Positions 1 to 5,991 are shown, numbered from the stretch's first letter. The stretch is 6,598 bases of DNA from Verrucomicrobiota bacterium (GCA_030916665.1 JAUPWC010000363.1:1-6598); one strand, 5' to 3'. Notes: generated from the sequence alone by a model not told the origin. Made by a program: numbers and translations.

Positions 1-366
1 GTCGCCCTGCGGATAGACCGACGTGCTGCTCGTGTAGACCATCGTGCCGATTGGCCCGGCCTTGGCCGCCCAGCTCACGATGGACTGCATGCCCACGACG
101 TAGGACTGCCAATACTGGTCCGGCCCGCCCGAGCTCACGCAATTCACCACAAAATCCGGAGCCGGCGCGATCTGCGCGTGCCACTCGGTCGAGCCCAACT
201 CGGCCACCACCACCGACGACAGCCCCGCCGCCCGCAGCGCCGCGGCCTTCTCCGGATTGCGCGTGAGTGCCTCGACTGTGGCCCCGGCGGCCAACGCCAC
301 CCGCGCCACCGCCGTGCCGATGTAGCCGCAACCGAAGATCACGAGACGTTTTCCAGAGAGAGACAT
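1..366 (-). CDS. NAD(P)-binding SDR / NAD-dependent epimerase-like protein, N-terminal part
   Basis: Read on the minus strand from the ATG at 366-364, this stays open for 122 codons to the window edge, so the C-terminus is missing. The N-terminus (MSLSGKRLVIFGCGYIGTAV) is a Rossmann beta-alpha-beta unit with glycines at residues 12, 14 and 17 (GCGYIG), which binds the dinucleotide. LTRNPEK at about 34-40 follows strand beta2. FVVNCVSSGG at about 72-81 fits the strand after which the cofactor passes. YTSSTSVYPQGD at 111-122 resembles the TSS..VYG segment that leads to the active site of extended or atypical SDR sugar epimerases and YeeZ-like proteins. The catalytic Tyr-x-x-x-Lys would lie outside the window, so enzyme activity and substrate cannot be judged. 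No Shine-Dalgarno sequence precedes the start; a repeat arm ends 7 nt from it. The gene is divergent from the DJ-1-like gene. The fold is sure; the exact subfamily is not. Confidence 0.82.
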   Translation of the reverse strand, partial: MSLSGKRLVIFGCGYIGTAVARVALAAGATVEALTRNPEKAAALRAAGLSSVVVAELGSTEWHAQIAPAPDFVVNCVSSGGPDQYWQSYVVGMQSIVSWAAKAGPIGTMVYTSSTSVYPQGD

Positions 367-373
367 GGTTTTG

Positions 374-585
374 AAACCACTAATGGACACTAATGCCCCA
401 CTAATCCCAAGCCGGAGTTTTGCCACAAATCCAAACCGAGGAATGGCCACGAAAAACACGAGAAACACGAAATCAGACAGATATGCACGACGCCTTGGAT
501 CTTTTTTGTGTTCTTCGTGTTTTTCGTGGCCATTTGGTTCGGCAGTCCGAAAAATTAGTGTCCTCTTACTGTGGATTAGTGGTTA
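374..585. repeat. Nested inverted repeat filling the divergent intergenic gap
   Basis: Two sets of arms are nested. The inner arms are 442-470 and 506-534: they begin AATGGCCACGAAAAACACGA and match at 26 of 29 positions in inverted orientation, leaving a loop of about 35 nt. The outer arms include AACCACTAAT (375-384) against ATTAGTGGTT (575-584), a second CCACTAATCC (398-407) against GGATTAGTGG (573-582), and GGACACTAAT (385-394) against ATTAGTGTCC (554-563). Outer arms end 7 nt from the start of the minus-strand SDR gene and 10 nt from the ATG of the DJ-1-like gene. The element therefore occupies almost the whole gap and must contain, or overlap, both promoters. The composition is AT-richer than the flanking genes. 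It is probably a copy of a genome-wide dispersed repeat, since a related foldback lies at 3902-4070. Any promoter or termination role is inference. Confidence 0.8.
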
Positions 586-594
586 ACTCCTCCC

Positions 595-1133
595 ATGCCC
601 ACCGTGCTTGTCCCGCTTGCGGAAGGTTTCGAAGAAATCGAGACCTTTGCCCCATTGATCTGCTGCGCCGCGCCGGCGTTGAGGTCACCACCGCCGCCCT
701 CGCCGAGGGCATTCACGTCACCGGCCGCAGCGGTATCACCGCGCATGCCGACACCACGCTGGCCGCCGTGCTCGGCCGCGACTTCGACCTGCTCTTTCTG
801 CCCGGCGGTGCCGGCGTGAAGCACCTGCGCGCCGACCCGCGCGTGCGCGATCTGGTCCTGAAACAACACGCTGCCGGTCGCTGGCTGGCGGCCATCTGCG
901 CCGCGCCTGCCGTGCTGCACGACTGCGGCCTGCTGGCCGGACGCCGCTACACCGCCCATTTCTCCGTGGCCAACGAACTGCCCGCCATCCTCGCCCACGA
1001 GAAGGTCGTCACGGACGGCCGGATCACGACCTCCCGCGGCGCCGGCACGGCCGTGGATTTCGGCCTGCATCTGGTGGCTTTGCTTACAGGCCCCGATAAA
1101 GCGGCCGATATAAGCAAAGCCATTTGCTTCTAA
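595..1133 (+). pseudogene. DJ-1/PfpI family protein, interrupted by a -1 frameshift near the N-terminus
   Basis: The protein starts at ATG 595 with MPTVLVPLAEGFEEIETFAP, the classic DJ-1 N-terminus. The family sequence IDLLRRAGVEVTTAALAEG then continues in another frame from base 654 to the TAA at 1131-1133. Restoring one base in the C-run at 650-653 gives a continuous protein of about 179 residues, the usual DJ-1/YajL/PfpI length. In that reconstruction the conserved Glu is residue 16 (GFEEIE), the nucleophile-elbow Cys is 102 (AICAAPAVL), His122 lies in YTAHFSV, and TSRGAGTAVDF is at about 146-156. Family members are thiol-dependent stress proteins, some with glyoxalase or chaperone-like activity; the role here is not determined. 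The same C-terminal frame opens at 420, but that extension reads through the intergenic repeat and is not DJ-1-like. Either the gene is a recent pseudogene or a base was lost in sequencing; every other conserved feature is intact. Confidence 0.85.
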
Positions 1134-1160
1134 GGCTTTGCGTTAAAACGGCATTGCTAC

Positions 1161-1180
1161 CCAACAGGCCTTCCTGTTGG
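1161..1180 (+). terminator. Perfect 8-bp hairpin just after the DJ-1-like gene (possible terminator)
   Basis: CCAACAGG (1161-1168) and CCTGTTGG (1173-1180) form a perfect stem around a 4-nt CCTT loop, 28 nt after the stop codon at 1133. The position suits a transcription terminator, but no T-run follows (CTCTAGCC), so it is not a standard intrinsic terminator. It could equally be part of the repeat-rich block that follows. Confidence 0.3.
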
Positions 1181-1335
1181 CTCTAGCCGGCCTGTCCCCG
1201 AGGCCCCGTTTGCGAGTGGAAGAACCCAAAATCTGAACTCGCCGCCTCCCCACCCGGAAGCGACGAGGCGAAGCTGTCCAGAGGCAGCTGATGCAGCGAT
1301 CAAGTTGGCAAAACAATGATCGGCGGGTAAAGAAT

Positions 1336-1355
1336 CCCCGAAGCAAGCTCCGGGG
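1336..1355. repeat. REP-like palindrome, copy 1
   Basis: CCCCGAAGC (1336-1344) and GCTCCGGGG (1347-1355) form a 9-bp stem with one mismatch and a 2-nt AA loop. The same core recurs at 1428-1445 in the same orientation. Such short G+C palindromes in pairs resemble REP elements; mobility or function is not shown by this window. Confidence 0.6.
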
Positions 1356-1427
1356 CATTTGACAAGACATCTGCAAACCCACTCGAACGCCATGCAATCA
1401 ACAACTCATCCCGTTCCGCCAACCAAG

Positions 1428-1445
1428 CCGAAGCAAGCTTCGGGG
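1428..1445. repeat. REP-like palindrome, copy 2
   Basis: CCGAAGC (1428-1434) and GCTTCGG (1437-1443) form a perfect 7-bp stem around AA, followed by GG. It shares CCGAAGCAAGCT-CGGGG and the spacing with copy 1, about 92 bases upstream, and the flank (TATCGGAC here, CATTTGAC there) is also similar, so the two are diverged copies of one unit. Confidence 0.6.
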
Positions 1446-1498
1446 TATCGGACCCACAGCGAATGAAGAAGAAACGCGGTAAATCGAAAACTCGGAGC

Positions 1499-1536
1499 CA
1501 AGAAGAGCCAAAGGGGTCAAGAAGAGCCAAAGGGGT
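1499..1536. repeat. 19-bp perfect tandem duplication
   Basis: CAAGAAGAGCCAAAGGGGT is present twice head to tail, at 1499-1517 and 1518-1536, with no mismatch. CATGCTTTACCC follows immediately. The perfect identity points to a recent slippage event or to a repeated end of a small mobile element. It codes for nothing recognisable. Confidence 0.85.
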
Positions 1537-1611
1537 CATGCTTTACCCTTTACCAATAAGGCAGCCAATGCGGCATTGCTCATCTTAAATGTTGGGCAAA
1601 AGTAGCTCGTC

Positions 1612-1863
1612 ATGCTCCAGGATCGCATTGACCAATTGATCGCGGCGCTGCGAACGGACGGATTGGAGGAGGAGGCAGGAACCCTCCATATGCTGGTGCA
1701 CGAAATGGCGTGGACGACGAGCTCCGAGTTCATGGGCGAGATCGGCAAGGCGCTGCAGAAGATCAAATCGACGCGGCGCGGTCGCTTGTCGGCAACCTCC
1801 AAGAAAGCGATGTCCGAAGTCTTCGCGATAGTTGGCCGACCCTGGCCGTCATTTCGCCTGTGA
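1612..1863 (+). CDS. Small hypothetical protein, 83 aa
   Basis: I do not recognise a named family. The reading frame runs from ATG 1612 to TGA 1861-1863, with an in-frame TAG only nine bases upstream (1603-1605), so the start is here or internal. It looks like a real gene: most codons end in G or C, the amino-acid mix is balanced, and the N-terminal half (LQDRIDQLIAALRTDGLEEE, residues 2-21, then TLHMLVHEMAW) reads as amphipathic helices. A basic stretch (KIKSTRRGRLSATSKK) covers about residues 50-65, and the tail ends in RPWPSFRL. There is no signal peptide, membrane segment or metal-binding cysteine pattern. No Shine-Dalgarno sequence is evident. It stands alone between two repeat-bearing gaps, which fits an accessory or repeat-associated gene, but no function can be assigned. 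Confidence 0.6.
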   Translation: MLQDRIDQLIAALRTDGLEEEAGTLHMLVHEMAWTTSSEFMGEIGKALQKIKSTRRGRLSATSKKAMSEVFAIVGRPWPSFRL

Positions 1864-1879
1864 ACCCAAGAGGAGACTG

Positions 1880-1894
1880 AAGACGTCAGGTCTT
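1880..1894. repeat. Short inverted repeat after the small ORF
   Basis: AAGAC (1880-1884) and GTCTT (1890-1894) flank a 5-nt GTCAG spacer, 16 nt after the small gene's stop. The stem is weak and only loosely T-rich sequence follows, so termination is doubtful. GTCAGGTCTTGA-like sequence is also, from memory, seen near REP-associated transposase relics. Confidence 0.25.
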
Positions 1895-1940
1895 GATTCT
1901 TGACTGATACATTTTCGGAAGAAGTGAGAAGTAATAATCT

Positions 1941-1987
1941 GCACGAATTTATTCGTGCCCATCCGTGAAATCCGAGGCTAACCCTCC
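1941..1987. repeat. Dispersed-repeat tail abutting the asnB start
   Basis: GCACGAAT (1941-1948) and ATTCGTGC (1951-1958) form a perfect hairpin. CCATCCGTGAAATCCGAGGC (1959-1978) and TAACCCTCC (1979-1987) follow and run directly into the ATG at 1988. From memory, ATTCGTG..CATCCGTGAAATCCGTGGC is a recurring intergenic motif in Verrucomicrobiota genomes; copy number cannot be counted here. It supplies the whole immediate leader of asnB, and no AGGAGG-type ribosome binding site is present. Confidence 0.55.
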
Positions 1988-3883
1988 ATGTGTGGCATAG
2001 CCGGACTGTTCTCGACCAAGCTGTCGCCCGCTGAGCGCGAGGCGGCGGTCGGGCGCATGGTGCAGCGGTCGGCGCATCGCGGGCCGGATGACCGGGGATT
2101 TTTCTCCGGCGGCGACCTGACGCTCGGCATGTGCCGGCTGGCGATCTTCGACCCGGCCAACGGACACCAGCCGATGACGACGCCCGACGGGCGCTTCACG
2201 CTCGTCTTCAACGGCGCGATCTACAACCACCGCGAGCTGCGCGCGGAGCTGGAGGCGGCGGGCCACACCTTCCGCACGCACTGCGACACCGAGGTCCTGC
2301 TCGCCGCCTACGCGCAGCACGGCGCGGCCTGCCTGCCGAGGTTGCGCGGCATGTTCGCCTTCGCCGCGTGGGATGCCCGCGAGCACACGCTGTTCGTCGC
2401 CCGCGACCCGCTCGGCATCAAGCCGCTCTATTATGCCCGCCGGCCCGGCGGCGGCCTGGTCTTCGCGTCCGAGCTCAACGCCGTGCTCGCCAGCGGCCAG
2501 GTGCCGCGCGAGATCGACCCCGCCTCCGCCGGCGAATACCTCGCGTGGTTCGGCGTGCCCGCGCCGCGCACGATCTACCGCGGCATCGCCAACCTGCCGC
2601 CCGGCCACGCCCTCACCCTCGACGCCGCGGGCACCGTCCGCACGCAGGCATGGTGGCACCTGCCCGCCCCGGTCCACCCCGGCCGCGCCGCGGGCAACTA
2701 CCACGACTTCGTCCACGGCCTGCGTTTCCAACTCGAGGACACCATCCGCGCTCACCGCGTGGCCGACGTGCCGGTCGGGGCGTTTCTCTCCGGCGGCCTG
2801 GACTCCACCGCCGTGGTCGGACTCATGACGCGCCTCGGCGGCCCGAAGCTGAAGACCTTCTCCCTCGTGTTCGGCGAAGCCGGTTACTCCGAGCAGGCCT
2901 CGGCGCGCGCCTCGGCGCAGGCCTTCGGCACCGAGCACACCGAGGACCTCCTCACCGGCGCCCGCGTCGCCGCCGACCTCCCGCGCATCCTCGCGAGCTT
3001 CGACCAGCCGACCGGCGACGGCCTCAACACCTACTACGCCAGCCGCCTCGCCAAGGCCGGCGGCGTGACCGTCGCGTTGTCGGGCCTCGGCGGCGACGAG
3101 CTGTTCGGCGGCTACCCGTCGTTCCGCGACCTGCCGCGGCTGAACGCCCTGCTGCCCTGGTGGCGTCGCCTGCCGGGCAGCCTGCGTGGCGCGATTCTCG
3201 GGCAACTGGCGGCACGCCCCTCGGCGCGCGCCCGCAAGCTCGCCGATTTCCTCGCGCACGCCCGCGACCTGCACGAACTCGCCTCGCTCCAACGCCGCGT
3301 GTTGTCCGAGTCGCAGCGCCTCGCCCTCCTTTCCCCTGACGCCCGTGCGCAGGCAGAGCGCCTCGGACCCAACCACCCGATGCTCGACGATTACGCGTTC
3401 GAACTGACTGGCGCCGACCCGTTCCAGATCATCAGCGGCTGGGAACTGCGCACCTACATGGCCGACACGCTCCTGCGCGACAGCGACGTCTTCAGCATGG
3501 TGCACTCGCTGGAACTGCGCGTGCCCTTCGTGGACCGCGTGCTGCTGGAATGGCTCTGGCCGCAGGCGGCGTGGTTCAAATACGACCCGCGCCGGCTCAA
3601 GCGCGCGCTCGCCGACGCCACCGCCGACCTCGTGCCCGCCGCCGTGCGCAACCGCCCCAAGCAGGGCTTCACCCTGCCCTTCGCCCGCTGGATGCTCGCC
3701 GAACTGCGCCCGTTCCTGGAAGAAACCTTCTCCCCCGCCTCGCTCGCCGCCTGCCCGTGGCTCGACGCCACTGCCGTGGCCGCCCTCTGGCGCGACTATA
3801 CCACAAAGAATGACCCGCGGGCGTGGTCGAGGGTGTGGACCGTGGCGATGCTCGTGGCGTTCGCCAATCGCAAGACGGCCTGA
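1988..3883 (+). CDS. asnB: Asparagine synthase (glutamine-hydrolysing), AsnB-type
   Basis: The 631-residue protein has both halves of a class II glutamine amidotransferase/asparagine synthetase. The start is fixed by MCGIAG: Met removal exposes Cys2, the glutaminase nucleophile. The N-terminal Ntn domain (about 1-210) shows RGPDDRG at 31-37, Arg50 in CRLAIFD, NGAIYN at 75-80 and CDTEVLL from 99. The synthetase domain (about 240-630) has the PPi-loop SGGLDS at 268-273, LSGLGGDELFGGY at 364-376, a SLELRVPFVD motif and KQGFTLPFARWM near the C-terminus. The family hydrolyses glutamine, channels ammonia, and amidates an AMP-activated carboxylate, classically aspartate, in the cytoplasm. Length is normal for the polysaccharide-cluster AsnB group. 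Position 77 is Ala where the E. coli AsnB consensus NGEIYN has a Glu that contacts glutamine. Glycosyltransferase and export genes follow, so it may amidate a sugar or lipid intermediate rather than serve only asparagine supply; that is inference. Confidence 0.95.
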   Translation: MCGIAGLFSTKLSPAEREAAVGRMVQRSAHRGPDDRGFFSGGDLTLGMCRLAIFDPANGHQPMTTPDGRFTLVFNGAIYNHRELRAELEAAGHTFRTHCDTEVLLAAYAQHGAACLPRLRGMFAFAAWDAREHTLFVARDPLGIKPLYYARRPGGGLVFASELNAVLASGQVPREIDPASAGEYLAWFGVPAPRTIYRGIANLPPGHALTLDAAGTVRTQAWWHLPAPVHPGRAAGNYHDFVHGLRFQLEDTIRAHRVADVPVGAFLSGGLDSTAVVGLMTRLGGPKLKTFSLVFGEAGYSEQASARASAQAFGTEHTEDLLTGARVAADLPRILASFDQPTGDGLNTYYASRLAKAGGVTVALSGLGGDELFGGYPSFRDLPRLNALLPWWRRLPGSLRGAILGQLAARPSARARKLADFLAHARDLHELASLQRRVLSESQRLALLSPDARAQAERLGPNHPMLDDYAFELTGADPFQIISGWELRTYMADTLLRDSDVFSMVHSLELRVPFVDRVLLEWLWPQAAWFKYDPRRLKRALADATADLVPAAVRNRPKQGFTLPFARWMLAELRPFLEETFSPASLAACPWLDATAVAALWRDYTTKNDPRAWSRVWTVAMLVAFANRKTA

Positions 3884-3901
3884 GCAACGAACCCAGGAAG
3901 G

Positions 3902-4070
3902 AATGGCCACAAATAGCACAAGAAGCGCAAAAAATGAAACTCAGGGAAACCGCAGTTCTGGTGACTCCGCGCGCTTGGTGTTCCGTCTGATGCCAAGTCT
4001 CTCGCATACGCGGCCAAGTGCCCGGCTCGGCACTCCATTTCTTGCGCCTTTTGCGCTTTTTGTGGCCAAT
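3902..4070. repeat. Long foldback repeat between asnB and the glycosyltransferase
   Basis: Left arm 3902-3937 and right arm 4035-4070 match at 29 of 36 positions in inverted orientation, around a unique loop of about 97 nt. Four of the seven mismatches would be G-U wobbles in a minus-strand transcript and one in a plus-strand transcript. The left end, AGGAATGGCCACRAA, is shared with the inner arm of the repeat at 442-534, so both belong to one dispersed family. It starts 19 nt after the asnB stop and ends 17 nt before the glycosyltransferase ATG, filling the gap (3884-4087). No separate promoter is clear. It may attenuate or insulate transcription; this is inference. Confidence 0.75.
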
Positions 4071-4087
4071 CGCCTTTCTGCATCGGC

Positions 4088-5158
4088 ATGAACGTCCTTC
4101 TCCTGTCTCCGGAGCTCTTCCTGCACGAAGGCGGCATTGCCCGCATCATGCGGCTTTACCTGATGGCGCTGTGCCAGATCGCCGCGCGCGTGGATTCGGT
4201 GGTGCTCAACGACCGGCCCGGCCCCGAGCCGCGACTCGCGCGCTACGCCAATGCCCGGCTGGGCGAACACGTCGGCTGCGACCGGAGCAAACTCGCCTTC
4301 GTGCGCCAGACAGTGCGCCTGGGCAAACGCGCGGATCTGCTCATCTGCGCGCACCTGCACCACCTGCCCGTCGCGTGGCTGGCGCAACGCTTCAACTCCC
4401 GGATGAAATACAGCCTCGTCGCCCATGGCATCGAAGTGTGGCGCCCTTACTCCGCGCTGGAGCGCCGCGCCCTGCTCGGCGCCCACCGCATCCTCTGCGT
4501 GAGCGAATACACCCGGCGACAATTGCTGCGTTTCCTGCCGGCGCTGGCGCCCGAACGCCTTGTCGTCGTGCCCAACACACTCGACCCGCACTTCGCGTCG
4601 CGTTCCGACGAGCAATCCTCCCCCCAACCCTTCGCCCTGCCGCGCATCCTCTCGGTCGGACGCCTCTCCGCCGCCGACGCCTACAAGGGCTTCGACACCC
4701 TGATCGAGGCTCTGCCGCTGATCCGCCGCGAATACCCCGCCGCCCGTCTGCGCATCGTCGGCACCGGCGACGACCAGCCCCGTCTCGCCGCGCTCGCCCA
4801 GCGTCTCGGCGTGAACGGCTCGGTGGATTTCCTCGGCGCGATCGACGACGACGCGCTGCGCCGCGAATACACCGCCTGCGACCTCTTCGCCCTGCCCAGC
4901 CGCCGCGAGGGCTTCGGCCTCGTCTATCTCGAAGCCATGATCCACGGCAAACCCTGCATCGCCGCCCGCGCCGGCGGCGCCCCCGAAGTCGTCAGCGACA
5001 CCGTCGGCCGCCTCGTCGAATACGGCAACCTCCCCGAACTCGCCGCCGCCGTGGACGAGCTGGTGCGTGCCCCCCGTGATTCGGAGGTTGTGCGCGGTCA
5101 CGCCGCCTCGTTTGCTTTCCCCGTGTTCGCCCAGCGTCTCGCCGCCGCCCTGAACTGA
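4088..5158 (+). CDS. Glycosyltransferase family 4 (GT-B fold)
   Basis: The 356-residue protein has the two Rossmann halves of a GT4 retaining glycosyltransferase. The N-terminal domain begins MNVLLLSPELFLHEGGIARI, with the early Gly-Gly loop of the acceptor domain at residues 15-16. VAHGIEVWRP (111-120) and CVSEYTRRQL (137-146) are typical middle motifs. PNTLDP (162-167) precedes the linker. The donor-binding domain opens with LSVGRL (188-193) and Lys200 in AYKGFDTLIEA, both placed where family members contact the nucleotide-sugar phosphates. LRIVGTGDD follows at 221-229, and the EX7E pair is Glu274 and Glu282 in REGFGLVYLEAM. There is no signal peptide or membrane helix, so it should act in the cytoplasm or at the inner face of the membrane. 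Donor and acceptor sugars cannot be read from sequence. The stop is 2 nt before the permease start, implying one transcript and probable translational coupling. There is no clear ribosome binding site; a foldback repeat ends 17 nt upstream. Confidence 0.93.
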   Translation: MNVLLLSPELFLHEGGIARIMRLYLMALCQIAARVDSVVLNDRPGPEPRLARYANARLGEHVGCDRSKLAFVRQTVRLGKRADLLICAHLHHLPVAWLAQRFNSRMKYSLVAHGIEVWRPYSALERRALLGAHRILCVSEYTRRQLLRFLPALAPERLVVVPNTLDPHFASRSDEQSSPQPFALPRILSVGRLSAADAYKGFDTLIEALPLIRREYPAARLRIVGTGDDQPRLAALAQRLGVNGSVDFLGAIDDDALRREYTACDLFALPSRREGFGLVYLEAMIHGKPCIAARAGGAPEVVSDTVGRLVEYGNLPELAAAVDELVRAPRDSEVVRGHAASFAFPVFAQRLAAALN

Positions 5159-5160
5159 GC

Positions 5161-5991
5161 ATGTCCGCAACGCCCACCCCTGAACTCATCCTCGAAGCCG
5201 GTCGCACCAGCCGGCACTACTGGGCCGATCTCTGGCGCTACCGCGAACTGCTCGGCTTCCTCGCGTGGCGCGACATCAAGGTGCGCTACAAGCAGGCGGC
5301 GCTCGGCATCGCTTGGGCCGTCATCCAACCCGCGGTGCAGACCGTCCTGCTGACCTTCGTGTTCGGCAAGCTCGCGAAGATGCCCGACGGCGGCCTGCCT
5401 TACCCGCTCATCGTGCTCACCGGCCTGTTGCCGTGGCAATTGTTCACCTCAGCCTTCAGCGGCGCGGGCAACAGCCTCGTCGGCAACTCGCACCTCATCT
5501 CGAAGGTTTATTTTCCCCGGCTGGTCGTGCCGCTCTCCTCGCTCGCCGTGGCGCTGGTGGATTTCGCCATCATGCTTGTGCTCGCACTCGCGGTCATGGC
5601 CGCCTTCGGCATCCATCCCGGCTGGCAGCTGCTGGCGCTCCCGCTGTTCCTCCTCCTGGGCCTGGTGATCGCGCTCGGCGCCGGTCTGTGGATCGCGGCG
5701 CTTACGGTCAAGTTCCGGGACTTCCGCTTCATCACGCCCTTCATCCTGCAGATCGGCATGTTCGTGACCCCGGTCGGCTTCCGCACCGACCACCTGCCCA
5801 ACTGGCGCGACCTGCTGGCGCTCAACCCGCTCGCCGGCGTCGTCGATGGCGTGCGCTGGAGCCTGCTCGCGGGGCGCTCCGAACTGCACCTGCCCGGCCT
5901 CGCATCCTCGGCGGTCGTCGCCACGATCCTGCTCTTCACCGGCCTCTGGTATTTCCGCAAAACCGAGCGCCAGTTCGCGGACATCATCTGA
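5161..5991 (+). CDS. ABC-2 type polysaccharide/polyol-phosphate export permease (Wzm/TagG/KpsM-like)
   Basis: The 276-residue membrane protein matches the ABC-2 O-antigen/teichoic-acid/capsule exporter permeases. The signature WRDIKVRYKQAALGIAWAVI (36-55) is the cytoplasmic amphipathic helix leading into the first membrane span. Hydrophobic spans lie at about 48-69, 82-100, 121-149, 156-182, 190-207 and 248-265, six in all. FPRLVVPLSS (118-127), KFRDFRFITPF (184-194) and LNPLAGVVDGVRW (221-233) are conserved family stretches, and the C-terminus FRKTERQFADII is characteristic. The protein would form the inner-membrane channel that moves undecaprenyl-linked glycan to the periplasm, driven by a separate ATPase. 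That ATPase gene is usually adjacent, but it is not upstream here, and the next 600 bases encode other things, so it must lie beyond the window or elsewhere. The gene starts 2 nt after the glycosyltransferase stop and ends 4 nt before the nucleotidyltransferase start. Confidence 0.94.
   Translation: MSATPTPELILEAGRTSRHYWADLWRYRELLGFLAWRDIKVRYKQAALGIAWAVIQPAVQTVLLTFVFGKLAKMPDGGLPYPLIVLTGLLPWQLFTSAFSGAGNSLVGNSHLISKVYFPRLVVPLSSLAVALVDFAIMLVLALAVMAAFGIHPGWQLLALPLFLLLGLVIALGAGLWIAALTVKFRDFRFITPFILQIGMFVTPVGFRTDHLPNWRDLLALNPLAGVVDGVRWSLLAGRSELHLPGLASSAVVATILLFTGLWYFRKTERQFADII

Larger units (their letters stand above)
1134..1611. other. Non-coding, repeat-rich intergenic block
   Basis: These 478 bases hold no convincing gene. 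Minus-strand open frames here give Arg/Cys/Ser-rich low-complexity translations with no recognisable domain. What can be seen is a perfect hairpin at 1161-1180, a weaker one formed by GGCCT (1189-1193) and AGGCC (1201-1205), two copies of a CCGAAGCAAGC palindrome at 1336-1355 and 1428-1445, and a 19-bp tandem duplication at 1499-1536 followed by CATGCTTTACCC. The 10-mer CGGCATTGCT occurs at both 1149-1158 and 1571-1580. From memory, AAAGGGGTCATGCTTTACC-like sequences occur beside REP-associated tyrosine transposases (IS200-like, Transposase_17) in several phyla, but no transposase is encoded here. Confidence 0.6.

Noticed and set aside
442..534. CRISPR-like or small structured RNA gene
   Set aside because: There is only one pair of inverted arms, with no regularly spaced direct repeats, and nothing matches a known RNA. 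It is better explained as a dispersed foldback repeat.
420..653. N-terminal extension of the DJ-1 frame starting at ATG 420
   Set aside because: It translates the intergenic inverted repeat and gives non-homologous sequence. The true N-terminus is recognisable in the frame starting at 595.
1143..1539. Overlapping minus-strand open frames of 78-84 residues in the intergenic block
   Set aside because: They translate the palindromes and repeats, look low-complexity, and overlap one another in different frames, so none stands out as a gene.
1893..1938. Possible sigma-70 promoter (TTGATT or TTGACT with TAATAAT)
   Set aside because: Spacing between the candidate boxes is far from 16-18 nt, and no pairing gave an acceptable promoter.
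1949..3919. 656-residue open frame on the minus strand, antisense to asnB
   Set aside because: It mirrors the high third-position GC of asnB, and its Gly/Ala/Arg/Glu-rich translation shows no domain. The plus strand has an unmistakable asparagine synthetase.
3941..5170. 409-residue minus-strand open frame opposite the glycosyltransferase
   Set aside because: Low-complexity translation with no motifs, and it runs through the foldback repeat. It is a codon-bias shadow of the GT4 gene.
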